From NCBI GenBank assembly GCA_030652255.1, contig JAUSAZ010000001.1:26549-90548 (forward strand): a DNA stretch of 64,000 bases, in the 5' to 3' direction. Position 1 is the first letter of the stretch, and each line of letters opens with the position of its first letter. Source of the DNA: Myxococcales bacterium. GTDB lineage: Bacteria; Myxococcota_A; Polyangia; Polyangiales; Ga0077539. The notes under the pieces are model-generated. The model was not told where the DNA came from and did not search any database. It worked only from the letters and a program-made list of their open reading frames with translations. A program made the position numbers and the translations under genes. Of this stretch, positions 54,372 through 61,416 are shown in pieces.

Positions 54372-55009
54372 CACTGCGCGCCCCCGTCGTGCGACGCGAG
54401 CTCCTGCCAGCGGAGGCTGACGACGCCGGAGGTGCCCGCGCCGTCGTAGTAGCCGAGCATGCGCAGCTTCACCGCGCGGCGCTCGGTGGTGCGCACGACG
54501 TAGACCAGGTCGCGCGGGGCGAGCGAGTGGTCCATCGGGTCGTAGGCGTACCAGGCGCCCTCCTGGTCGAAGACGTAGTCGGGGTCGGAGTTGGCGTCGT
54601 CGCCGTCGACCGCGTCGCGCAGCCAGCCCGTCATCGGGGCCTCGATGACGTCCTCGAAGCGCGCGCCCGCGAGCCGCGCGATCTCCACGCCGCCGTCGCC
54701 GCTCACGCCGCCGTTCGACCTCACCTTGAAGCGCTGGATCGCGAGGTCCCACCCGGCCATGGCGTCGCCCGCCTGCTCGCCGCGGTCGAGGTCGAGGTAG
54801 ACCCACTGGTCGGACGCGCTGGCGTCGACGACGGTGACGAGCGCCGCGCCGTCGCGGCGGGAGGCCACGCGCTCGGCGTTGGGGCGGTCGCCGCCGGGGA
54901 CGTCGACGAGGGGCATCGCGCCCCCGTCGCCCGCATCATCGGGGCGGAGGTCGGGCGAGCAGGCGGTCGCGAGGGTCAACAGCAGCAGCGGGAGCGTTCG
55001 ACGAGGCAT
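54371..55009 (-). CDS. HmuY-like heme-binding lipoprotein 1
   Basis: 212 residues from ATG 55009. Lipobox TLATAC and a short DVPGGDRPN linker. The body VTVVDASASDQWVYLDLDRGEQ, GWDLAIQRFKVRSNGGVSGDGGVEIA, YAYDPMDHSLAPRDLVYVVRT and RRAVKLRMLGYYDGAG follow the HmuY family order. Those surface proteins capture heme and pass it to a TonB-dependent receptor. No cysteine beyond the lipidated one. It sits between the receptor and hmuT genes. Confidence 0.88.
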   Translation of the reverse strand: MPRRTLPLLLLTLATACSPDLRPDDAGDGGAMPLVDVPGGDRPNAERVASRRDGAALVTVVDASASDQWVYLDLDRGEQAGDAMAGWDLAIQRFKVRSNGGVSGDGGVEIARLAGARFEDVIEAPMTGWLRDAVDGDDANSDPDYVFDQEGAWYAYDPMDHSLAPRDLVYVVRTTERRAVKLRMLGYYDGAGTSGVVSLRWQELASHDGGAQ

Positions 55010-55032
55010 CGGTGGGTGTCTCCAATGGGTGG

Positions 55033-56982
55033 TCAGCGGCGGATCGTCACGCCGAGGTAGGCGACGCGCGGGGGGACGATGAGGAAGCGGGGGTCGCCCG
55101 CGTCGAGGACGTTGTCGCAGGCGACGAACACCTGGCCGTGGCGGCTCCAGGCCCAGGCGGCGCGCGCGTCGACGGAGGCGTAGAGGGGCGCCATCGCGGG
55201 GCCCGTCGTCGGGTAGAACTGCCGCGGGCCGACGACCGCGGCGCGGCTGGAGAACTCCAGGCCCGTGCGCGCGTGACGGAGCTGCACCCCGAGGTTCACC
55301 CGGTGCATCGCGCGCCCCTCGAGCGGTCGGTCGAAGGTGAGGTCGCGCGTCGCCGTGAGCGTGTAGCCGAGGTCGAGCACCACGCCGGCGCGCGGGCGGA
55401 GGCGGGCGCTCAGCTCGACGCCCATGGTCCAGGCGCGGGTGATGTTCCGGTAGGTGTAGCGCTCGGCCTCGGCGGGGTTCGCCCGGGGGAGGAGCACCGT
55501 GTCGATGAGGTCGTCGATGTCGTTGCGGAAGAGGTTGGTGGTGAGCCAGAGCCAGCGCCTCGGGCGCCACTCGGCGCTGAGGTTCACCGAGCGGGAGGTC
55601 TCCGCGCGCAGGTCGGCGTTGCCCGTGACGACGTACCCGACGCCGGGGTTCTCGAAGCTGAGCAGCAGCTCCTGGAACGACGGCGCCCGGAAGCCCCACC
55701 CGTAGCTGGCGCGCAGGGCCACGGCGCGGTGCGGGTCGAAGCGCACCTGGAGCTTCGGCGTGGGCGCCGCGCCGAACTGCGAGTCCACGTCGAGCCGCGC
55801 CCCGGGCACGATCACCAGGCGCGGGAGCGCGCCGCGCAGGGTCCACTGGTCCTGGATGAAGACGGCGCCGCGCTGGCGGTCGCCGGAGCCCGCGCGGAGC
55901 CGGTCGGCCGCGAGGCCCTCGTAGTACCCTTCGGCGCCGACGGTGAGCAGGTGACCGCGCCCGAGGTCGTGGTCGAGCTGCGCCGACACCTGCCCGATGC
56001 GGTTGCGCGTCTCCTGGAACTGGTCGAGCGCGTTGGAGTTGCGCTGGTCGAGGGAATACTGGTCCCTGTAATCGGTGTACCACGCGCCGACGCGGACGCG
56101 CGAGGCGAGCGCGGGTCCGAAGCGGTACTCCGGGGCGAGGGAGACCGAGAGGGTCTCCGTGAGGTTCTGCCGGTCGTAGACCGCGCCGCCCGCGCCGCCG
56201 TCGACGCCCCGCTGGTGGCGCATGAGCCAGTCGCAGCTCGCCACCAGCGAGAACGACCGGCTCGGCTGCCACTCGAAGCGCCCCGCCGCGGTGCCGCTGT
56301 CGTAGGTGCTGCCGTTGGTCGCGACGTTGGAGGGGTCGAGGTCGAAGGCGTCGCGGCGCCGGTAGCCCGCGGTGACGCTCGCGCTGACCGGGCCGCGGAG
56401 CATGGCCGCCCGCGCGGAGGTGTCGACGGTGTCGAGCATCCCATAGCGGGCGTGGGCCTCGGCCTCCCAGGGCTGCGTCGGGCGGCGTGTGATCACGTTG
56501 ACGACGCCGCCGATGGCGTCTGCGCCATAGAGGGCCGAGCTGGGTCCGCGCACGATCTCGACGCGCTGGATGTCGGCGACGGGGATGCGGGTGAGGTCGA
56601 CAGCGCCGTTGACCCGGCCTCCGACGCGCTCGCCGTTGATGAGGATGAGCACGTACTGCGGGTCGAGGCCCTGGATGCGGAGGTTGGCGCCCGAGATGCT
56701 GGAGCGGTTGACGTCCATGCCGGGGTGCTCCTCGAGGACGGCGGCGAGGTCCTCGGCGCCGGAGGCCTCGATGTCCTGGCGGGTGATGACCTCGGTGATG
56801 ACGGGGCTGTCGGCGAGGCGCCGCTCGGTGCGGGTGCCGGTGACCACGATGACCTGCTCCTCGGGGTCCTCCGCGGGCGCAGGCGGACGAGGCTGCGCCG
56901 ACGCGGCGATCGGCGCGAGCGCGAGGCAGCCCCCGACGGAGATCGCCAGCGCCCACCCCAGCCACTGTGCGCGCGCGCCCAC
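55033..56982 (-). CDS. TonB-dependent outer-membrane receptor (heme/siderophore type)
   Basis: 649 residues from GTG 56982, before a signal peptide (ALAPIAASAQ). A TonB-box-like EEQVIVVTGTR starts the plug, which continues with DLAAVLEEHPGMDV, IQGLDPQYVLILINGERV and VEIVRGPSSALYGADAIGGVVNVITRR. The 22-stranded barrel runs to the end, with late motifs RASYGWGFRAPSFQELLLSF and FRNDIDDLID and a C-terminal strand finishing YLGVTIRR. It brings heme or a complex across the outer membrane using TonB energy. Flanked by the two HmuY-like genes, so heme is the likely cargo. Confidence 0.93.
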   Translation of the reverse strand: MGARAQWLGWALAISVGGCLALAPIAASAQPRPPAPAEDPEEQVIVVTGTRTERRLADSPVITEVITRQDIEASGAEDLAAVLEEHPGMDVNRSSISGANLRIQGLDPQYVLILINGERVGGRVNGAVDLTRIPVADIQRVEIVRGPSSALYGADAIGGVVNVITRRPTQPWEAEAHARYGMLDTVDTSARAAMLRGPVSASVTAGYRRRDAFDLDPSNVATNGSTYDSGTAAGRFEWQPSRSFSLVASCDWLMRHQRGVDGGAGGAVYDRQNLTETLSVSLAPEYRFGPALASRVRVGAWYTDYRDQYSLDQRNSNALDQFQETRNRIGQVSAQLDHDLGRGHLLTVGAEGYYEGLAADRLRAGSGDRQRGAVFIQDQWTLRGALPRLVIVPGARLDVDSQFGAAPTPKLQVRFDPHRAVALRASYGWGFRAPSFQELLLSFENPGVGYVVTGNADLRAETSRSVNLSAEWRPRRWLWLTTNLFRNDIDDLIDTVLLPRANPAEAERYTYRNITRAWTMGVELSARLRPRAGVVLDLGYTLTATRDLTFDRPLEGRAMHRVNLGVQLRHARTGLEFSSRAAVVGPRQFYPTTGPAMAPLYASVDARAAWAWSRHGQVFVACDNVLDAGDPRFLIVPPRVAYLGVTIRR

Positions 56983-56990
56983 GGTCCCGC

Positions 56991-57794
56991 TCAGCGCCCC
57001 AGGAAGGCCCAGCGCAGCCGCACGTTGCCCGCGCCGTTGGGCGTCGGCGCCATGCCCGTGGTGTTGCAGGCCTCCTGCGCGGCGGGGTCGTAGTACGAGG
57101 TGACCTGCAGCTTCACCGCGCGACCGTCGCGAAGGCGCAGCGCGAACACGTTGCCCGTCATCTCGACGCACGAGCGGTACGCCCAGAAGCTCGCGAGCGC
57201 GGTGCCGGGCGCGGCGATGCTGGAGCCGTCGTTGACGATCTCGCAGGTCTCGGTGAAGTAGGCCTCGGTGCGGTACTCCACCGCCGCGGGCGCGGCGCTG
57301 AGGGCCGCGAAGTCCGTGCCCGGGGCGCGCGCGGCGGTCACGCACGACGGCCCGGAGACCCCGCTGTTGATCCGCACCACGTAGCGGCGGACGGCGATGT
57401 CCCAGTCCATCGATCGGAACGCCGCCTGGTCGCTGAGCTCGACCTTCTCCAGGCCCGCCTCGGTGAAGCGCGCGTACACGAATCCCTGCGTGACCATCGA
57501 CCCGCCTGCCCGCGCGTCGACCAGCGAGCGAAACTCCCCCGCCGTCGTCCCCTCCTCCGTGATCGTCGCGGGGCTGGGGCTGTCGAAGAGCCGCATCTGC
57601 ATCACCTGCTGGTCGGCGCAGCGCACCGCCGATGCAGCGCACTGCCCGCCCCCGCCCGCGTCCGTCGAGGGCACCTCCGCGGTCGCCACGTCGGCGGCCG
57701 CGCCCGCGTCCGGCGACGGCACGGCCCCGGCGGCGCCGCACCCGGTGAGACCGAGAAGGAGGGGAGACAGTCGAGCGATTCGCGAGGGACCCAT
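56991..57794 (-). CDS. HmuY-like heme-binding lipoprotein 2, Cys-rich
   Basis: 267 residues from ATG 57794 with GGTGGAG about 9 bases upstream. Lipobox LLGLTGC. HmuY-family order: EFRSLVDARAGGSMVTQGFVYARF, FRSMDWDIAVRRYVVRINSGVSGPS, VFALRLRDGRAVKLQVTSYYD. Unlike its paralogue it has at least six further cysteines (QCAASAVRCADQ, PSCVTAA, TETCEIV, RSCVEM, EACNTT), likely in disulfides. It is the first gene of the heme operon, immediately downstream of the Fur-box promoter. Confidence 0.87.
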   Translation of the reverse strand: MGPSRIARLSPLLLGLTGCGAAGAVPSPDAGAAADVATAEVPSTDAGGGGQCAASAVRCADQQVMQMRLFDSPSPATITEEGTTAGEFRSLVDARAGGSMVTQGFVYARFTEAGLEKVELSDQAAFRSMDWDIAVRRYVVRINSGVSGPSCVTAARAPGTDFAALSAAPAAVEYRTEAYFTETCEIVNDGSSIAAPGTALASFWAYRSCVEMTGNVFALRLRDGRAVKLQVTSYYDPAAQEACNTTGMAPTPNGAGNVRLRWAFLGR

Positions 57795-57851
57795 CAGGTT
57801 TGCTCCACCGCCGACGACCATTGGTCGGCGCGTTCGGATTGATGGCGACGA

Positions 57852-57880
57852 CAAATAATGAAACTCGTTATCACAGTCAA
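57852..57880 (-). promoter_or_regulatory. sigma-70-like promoter overlapped by a Fur-box match
   Basis: On the minus strand TTGACT (57880-57875) and TATTTG (57857-57852) lie 17 bases apart. GATAACGAGTTTCATTATT (57872-57854), between and over the -10, matches 14 of 19 positions of the Fur consensus GATAATGATAATCATTATC. It is 58 bases upstream of the first HmuY-like gene. The whole operon should be repressed by iron-loaded Fur. The remainder of the gap 57795-58096 shows no gene. Confidence 0.8.
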
Positions 57881-58096
57881 CATCGGAGTGGATGTTGTGG
57901 GTTTGACGGGTTTCCAGGCCTGTTTGCCGGGCGTTGGCGCCGTGCGAGCGCAGCCAGCGACCGCTTTACCGGGTGGTGTAAGCGTCTCTCCCCTCGTGGG
58001 CCGAGCGCGCGGCCGCACCGTCCGCGGCCTCGCGACCGCCGACCTGATCGTGCAGACGCGCCCCGGCGTGCGTCGCGGCGTGGCGGTGGGCGCTGC

Positions 58097-58984
58097 CTAC
58101 CGCCGCCAGGCGGCGCACCCGGCGAGCAGCGCGCGTCGCAGGGCTTCCTGCTCTGGGCCTCGCGCGCCCTTCCGCCGTCGCACGAGGTGGTAGGTCTTCG
58201 CGGGCAGCTCGGGGATCGGGCGCGCCACGACGCCCGGCGGCAGGCGGCAGAACCCGCTGACCACGGCCACGCCGACGCCCAGCTCGACGAAGCGCAGCGC
58301 GAGCTCCCAGCCGTTGGCCTCGACCGCCACCTCGGCGCGGGTTCCCGCTGCGGCGAGCGCCTCGTCGAGCGCCTGCCGGTGCGGCCGGTCGGGCGACGGG
58401 GCCACGAGGCGCACCCCGTCGAGGTGGCGCAGTCGCACGCTCCGGCGCCCGGCCAGCGGGTGCGCGGCGGGCATCGCGAGCACCTGCGGGATGACCCCGA
58501 GCACCTCCGCGGAGAGGTCCGCCCGGCGCGCCTCGACCGGTGCCACCCCGAGGTGCGCCTCGCCCGAGCGCACGGCGTCGAGGGTGCCTTCGCGGTCGCG
58601 GGTGAGCAGCCGCGTCGGGGTGCCGCTCCCGGCGATCCACCCGCGCAGGGCCTCGCCGAGCAGGTGCACGTACGACCCGGCGCCCGCGCAGAGGCACACC
58701 AGCCGCGGCGCCTCGTCGCCCCGCAGCGCCGCGACGAAGGCCTCGGTGCGCTCGCTGGTCTCGCGCGCGAAGGCCGCGACGCGTCGGCCGTCGTCGGTGA
58801 GCGCGAGGGCGCGGCCCTGTCGCTGGTAGAGCGCGACGCCGAGGGACTCCCCGAGGCGCGCGACCTGGGCGTGCACGGCGGGCTGGGAGAGGTGCAGCAG
58901 CGCCGCGGCGCGGGTGAAGTTGAGCTGCGCCGCGAAGACCGCGAAGGTGCGAAGCAGGTCGAGGTCCGGCGCGGGCGTCACCAT
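58097..58984 (-). CDS. LysR-family transcriptional regulator
   Basis: 295 residues from ATG 58984 (a GTG directly before it is possible). N-terminal HTH: DLLRTFAVFAAQLNFTRAAALLHLSQPAVHAQVARLGESLGV. The effector domain follows with two alpha/beta lobes (RLVCLCAGAGSYVHLLGEAL, HLGVAPVEARRADLSAEVL, LALRFVELGVGVAVVSGFC). The ligand is unknown. It is divergent from kptA across a palindromic operator, the standard arrangement for a LysR regulator and its target. Confidence 0.92.
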   Translation of the reverse strand: MVTPAPDLDLLRTFAVFAAQLNFTRAAALLHLSQPAVHAQVARLGESLGVALYQRQGRALALTDDGRRVAAFARETSERTEAFVAALRGDEAPRLVCLCAGAGSYVHLLGEALRGWIAGSGTPTRLLTRDREGTLDAVRSGEAHLGVAPVEARRADLSAEVLGVIPQVLAMPAAHPLAGRRSVRLRHLDGVRLVAPSPDRPHRQALDEALAAAGTRAEVAVEANGWELALRFVELGVGVAVVSGFCRLPPGVVARPIPELPAKTYHLVRRRKGARGPEQEALRRALLAGCAAWRR

Positions 58985-58999
58985 CACCCCTGGAGAACT

Positions 59000-59034
59000 A
59001 TCACGCCGCGTGATGGACCATCACGAGACGTGTC
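59000..59034. promoter_or_regulatory. tandem LysR-type operator between regulator and kptA
   Basis: ATCACGC-C-GCGTGAT (59000-59014) is a perfect palindrome with T-N11-A form. A second, imperfect copy ATCACG-AGA-CGTGTC starts exactly 20 bases later (59020-59034), that is two helical turns on the same face. It lies 15 bases upstream of the LysR start and 60 bases upstream of kptA. Confidence 0.78.
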
Positions 59035-59093
59035 TTCCGCGTGAGTGCTCCCGCGCCGTAGGACTGTGGGGAGACATTGAAGGAGAGATCACG

Positions 59094-59660
59094 ATGAACC
59101 CGAAGAACATCACCCGCGCCAGCCACGCGCTCAGCGCGCTGCTCCGCCACCGCGCCGGCGCCGCCGGACTCGCCATGGACGCCGCGGGCTGGGCATCGGT
59201 CGACGACGTGCTGCGCGTCGCCCGGCTCACGCGCGCGCAGCTCGACGTCGTGGTGCGCGAGAACAACAAGTCGCGCCTGGAGCTGCGCGACGGCCGCGTC
59301 CGGGCCTGCCAGGGACACTCGCTCGCGGGCATGCCGGTCACCCTGGAGGCGCTCGAGGCGTCCTGGGAGGACGACCTGCGAACGACGACCCTCTGGCACG
59401 GCACCTCCGTCGGGGCGGCGGAGTCCATCGCGCGCGAGGGGCTGCTGCCGGGCGAGCGCACCCACGTCCACCTGGCCGGGTCGACGGACAGCCGCGTGGG
59501 TAAGCGCGCAGGCGTGGCGGTGCTGGTCGGGGTCGACCCCGAGGCGCTGCGGGCGAAGGGCCTGCGGGTCTACCGGAGCGGCAACGGGGTGCTGCTGGTG
59601 CGCCGCGTGCCGGTGGAGTGCATCACCGTGATGGAGGGCGCCCTCAGCCGCCGCGGGTGA
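59094..59660 (+). CDS. kptA: RNA 2'-phosphotransferase, Tpt1/KptA family
   Basis: 188 residues from ATG 59094 with AAGGAGAG upstream. Family motifs in order: ALLRHRAGAAGLAMDAAGW (Arg-His), NNKSRLEL (Arg), VRACQGHS, LWHGTS, HVHLAGSTDSRVGKRAG (Arg) and YRSGNGVLLVRRVP. The catalytic Arg-His-Arg-Arg set is present. Tpt1 enzymes remove an internal 2'-phosphate from RNA using NAD+. Bacteria lack the eukaryotic splicing substrate, so the physiological role is open. The divergent LysR gene implies regulated expression. Confidence 0.93.
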   Translation: MNPKNITRASHALSALLRHRAGAAGLAMDAAGWASVDDVLRVARLTRAQLDVVVRENNKSRLELRDGRVRACQGHSLAGMPVTLEALEASWEDDLRTTTLWHGTSVGAAESIAREGLLPGERTHVHLAGSTDSRVGKRAGVAVLVGVDPEALRAKGLRVYRSGNGVLLVRRVPVECITVMEGALSRRG

Positions 59661-59979
59661 GGATCGGGGTCATCGCGATGGGCCACACGGCGTGCCCGGT
59701 TGCCCCGACGCCGACGCCCCACGCCGACCCGGGCGTCGGGGTGCCGGAGACGCGCGCGGCGCCCCTGGTGTCGCCCCGGGCCTTGAGCCACGCGCTGGCC
59801 TCCACGGGGGAGAGCAGCGCCACGCTCCCGGCGCCGTCGGCGGTGGTGGCGACCCACACCACCGACGTCAACCCCAGCGCCGCCCGCGCCAGGAACATCG
59901 GCACCCACGCGCCCTCATGGCGCAGCAGCGCCTCGGCGAGCAGCGGATCGCGGACGTCGGCCGAGCGTGGCGTCGCCAT
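59644..59979 (-). CDS. hypothetical protein, small soluble
   Basis: 111 residues from ATG 59979, ending 17 bases inside the convergent kptA gene. Almost every codon ends in G or C, supporting a real gene. Middle part VPMFLARAALGLTSVVWVATTADGAGSVALLSPVEASAWL reads like a compact alpha/beta or beta-sheet domain. No family recognised. It starts 15 bases after the preceding gene, so the two are likely an operon. Confidence 0.6.
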   Translation of the reverse strand: MATPRSADVRDPLLAEALLRHEGAWVPMFLARAALGLTSVVWVATTADGAGSVALLSPVEASAWLKARGDTRGAARVSGTPTPGSAWGVGVGATGHAVWPIAMTPILTRGG

Positions 59980-59994
59980 GGTCGTGCCTGGCCG

Positions 59995-60522
59995 CTACTC
60001 CGCCGCCGCGGGGCTCTCGGGCGCCGTGGTCTCCTCGACGTCGGCCTCTTCTTCCGTCTCCTCCTCCGTCTCCTCCTCTTCGTCTTCGATGGGGGCGGAG
60101 GCGATGAGGGCGACGAGGGCGTCGGCGAAGGTCTGCGGCACCGGGCCGCGGAGGGTGAGCACGTCGCGGGTGGTGTTGAGATCGGCCCAGCCGGCCTTGT
60201 AGCCCTTGTGGGTCATCGCGAGCGTGTACACCTCGCGGAAGAACTCCTCCGCGCGGCGCTTGTTGGCGCCCGCGCTGATGGCCTTGGTGGTGTCGCGGTG
60301 CAGCCGCAGCTCGCTGCCGCGCGGAAACTCGATGCGCAGCAGGTAGTCGAGGCCGGCGTAGAGGTGCGCGTTGGTCGCGGTGCTGACGAAGACCCGCTTG
60401 TCCCGATCGTTGATCGCGAGCACGGCCTTCACGAGCTCATGGAGCGCGGGGGCGGGCGCGGCGAGCGCTTCGAGGTTCTTCAAAAAGCGGGGACTGAGTT
60501 CATTGGGCGAGGTGTCAGGCAT
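59995..60522 (-). CDS. hypothetical protein with acidic tail
   Basis: 175 residues. A folded part (FLKNLEALAAPAPALHELVKAVLA, DRDKRVFVSTATNAHLYAGLDYLLRIEFPRG, KRRAEEFFREVYTLAMTHKGYKAG) precedes about 30 residues of nearly pure Glu (EDEEEETEEETEEEADVEE). The core may be a small alpha/beta domain of unknown type. The acidic tail suggests binding to a basic partner or DNA mimicry; speculative. Same-strand partner of the 111-residue gene. Confidence 0.65.
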   Translation of the reverse strand: MPDTSPNELSPRFLKNLEALAAPAPALHELVKAVLAINDRDKRVFVSTATNAHLYAGLDYLLRIEFPRGSELRLHRDTTKAISAGANKRRAEEFFREVYTLAMTHKGYKAGWADLNTTRDVLTLRGPVPQTFADALVALIASAPIEDEEEETEEETEEEADVEETTAPESPAAAE

Positions 60523-60607
60523 CGTCCGGGGAGGATCGCACGTCGGCGCATCCTCCGGGTGGCGGCGTCGGACCGCGGCGCCTTTTGCCGCGGCGCCCCC
60601 CTCTCGC

Positions 60608-61114
60608 TCAGTCGCCGCCGTCGCGCGCGAAGAACTCCCGCGGCAGCACGACGACGAGCGCCCAGGCCGAGCGAGCGAGGCCGACGAGGGCGTGCACGAC
60701 GGAGATCAGCAGCATCGCGCCGAGGGACATGACCGCCGCCCCGAAGGCGAGGAACACCACCGCCGCGATGAGCCCCACGACGAGCCCGAAGGGCAGCGCG
60801 AGCAGGTGGGAGATGGGGGTCGGAACGTGCGGGGCGGCCGCGCGCGCCGACCGCTCGAGCAGCACGAAGCACGCCGTCGAGCAGACGCCCAGGGTGGCGG
60901 CGGCGGCGATCCAGCGCAGCCGCTCGGCGCTCCAGAGGGACCGCAGCGCCGCGAGGGAGGCGCGCAGCGGGGACGGGCGCACCGGGCGCATCCGCGGCGG
61001 CGGCGCGGCGACGCGGTAGGGCGAGCGGGGCAGCGCGCGCGACGACGGGCGCCAGCGCGCGAGGACGCGATCACGCCACGCGCCGACCCTGGAACGGACT
61101 GTCGGGGTCATCAC
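60608..61114 (-). CDS. hypothetical inner-membrane protein
   Basis: 168 residues. The first 60 residues are Arg/Pro-rich and probably cytoplasmic. Then come three hydrophobic segments: WIAAAATLGVCSTACFVLL, LLALPFGLVVGLIAAVVFLAFGAAV and LGAMLLISVVHALVGLA. No family recognised. It lies upstream of the acidic-tail gene on the same strand, 85 bases apart, and divergent from the small membrane protein at 61205. Confidence 0.6.
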   Translation of the reverse strand: MMTPTVRSRVGAWRDRVLARWRPSSRALPRSPYRVAAPPPRMRPVRPSPLRASLAALRSLWSAERLRWIAAAATLGVCSTACFVLLERSARAAAPHVPTPISHLLALPFGLVVGLIAAVVFLAFGAAVMSLGAMLLISVVHALVGLARSAWALVVVLPREFFARDGGD

Positions 61115-61204
61115 CCCTCAGTGTGGGCGCGGAGTCGTGCGTCGGGCAACACCCCATACGCCCGCAACGGAGCCGTCGAGATCGCGCTAGGCTCGGGGCC
61201 CCCG

Positions 61205-61414
61205 ATGGAATCCTCGATGATGTCCGCCATGACGTTGCAGATGCTCGCCGCGGGGCTCTTCGCGGGCTGCGCCCTGCTGGGGCTCGGCACCAGCATCGGC
61301 AACCAGCGCGCCAACCGCGAGGCGGGCCTCGACCCGCTGGCGCTGCTGCTCAAGGGCGCCGGGCTCGTCACGCTGACCTTCACGCTCTACCACTTCATCC
61401 GCTCGCACTCCTGA
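61205..61414 (+). CDS. small two-span membrane protein
   Basis: 69 residues from ATG 61205. Two hydrophobic segments (MLAAGLFAGCALLGLGTSIG and LLLKGAGLVTLTFTLYHFI) flank a polar loop NQRANREAGLD. No family recognised. It ends 2 bases before the convergent Cys-rich lipoprotein gene. Confidence 0.6.
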   Translation: MESSMMSAMTLQMLAAGLFAGCALLGLGTSIGNQRANREAGLDPLALLLKGAGLVTLTFTLYHFIRSHS

Positions 61415-61416
61415 CG

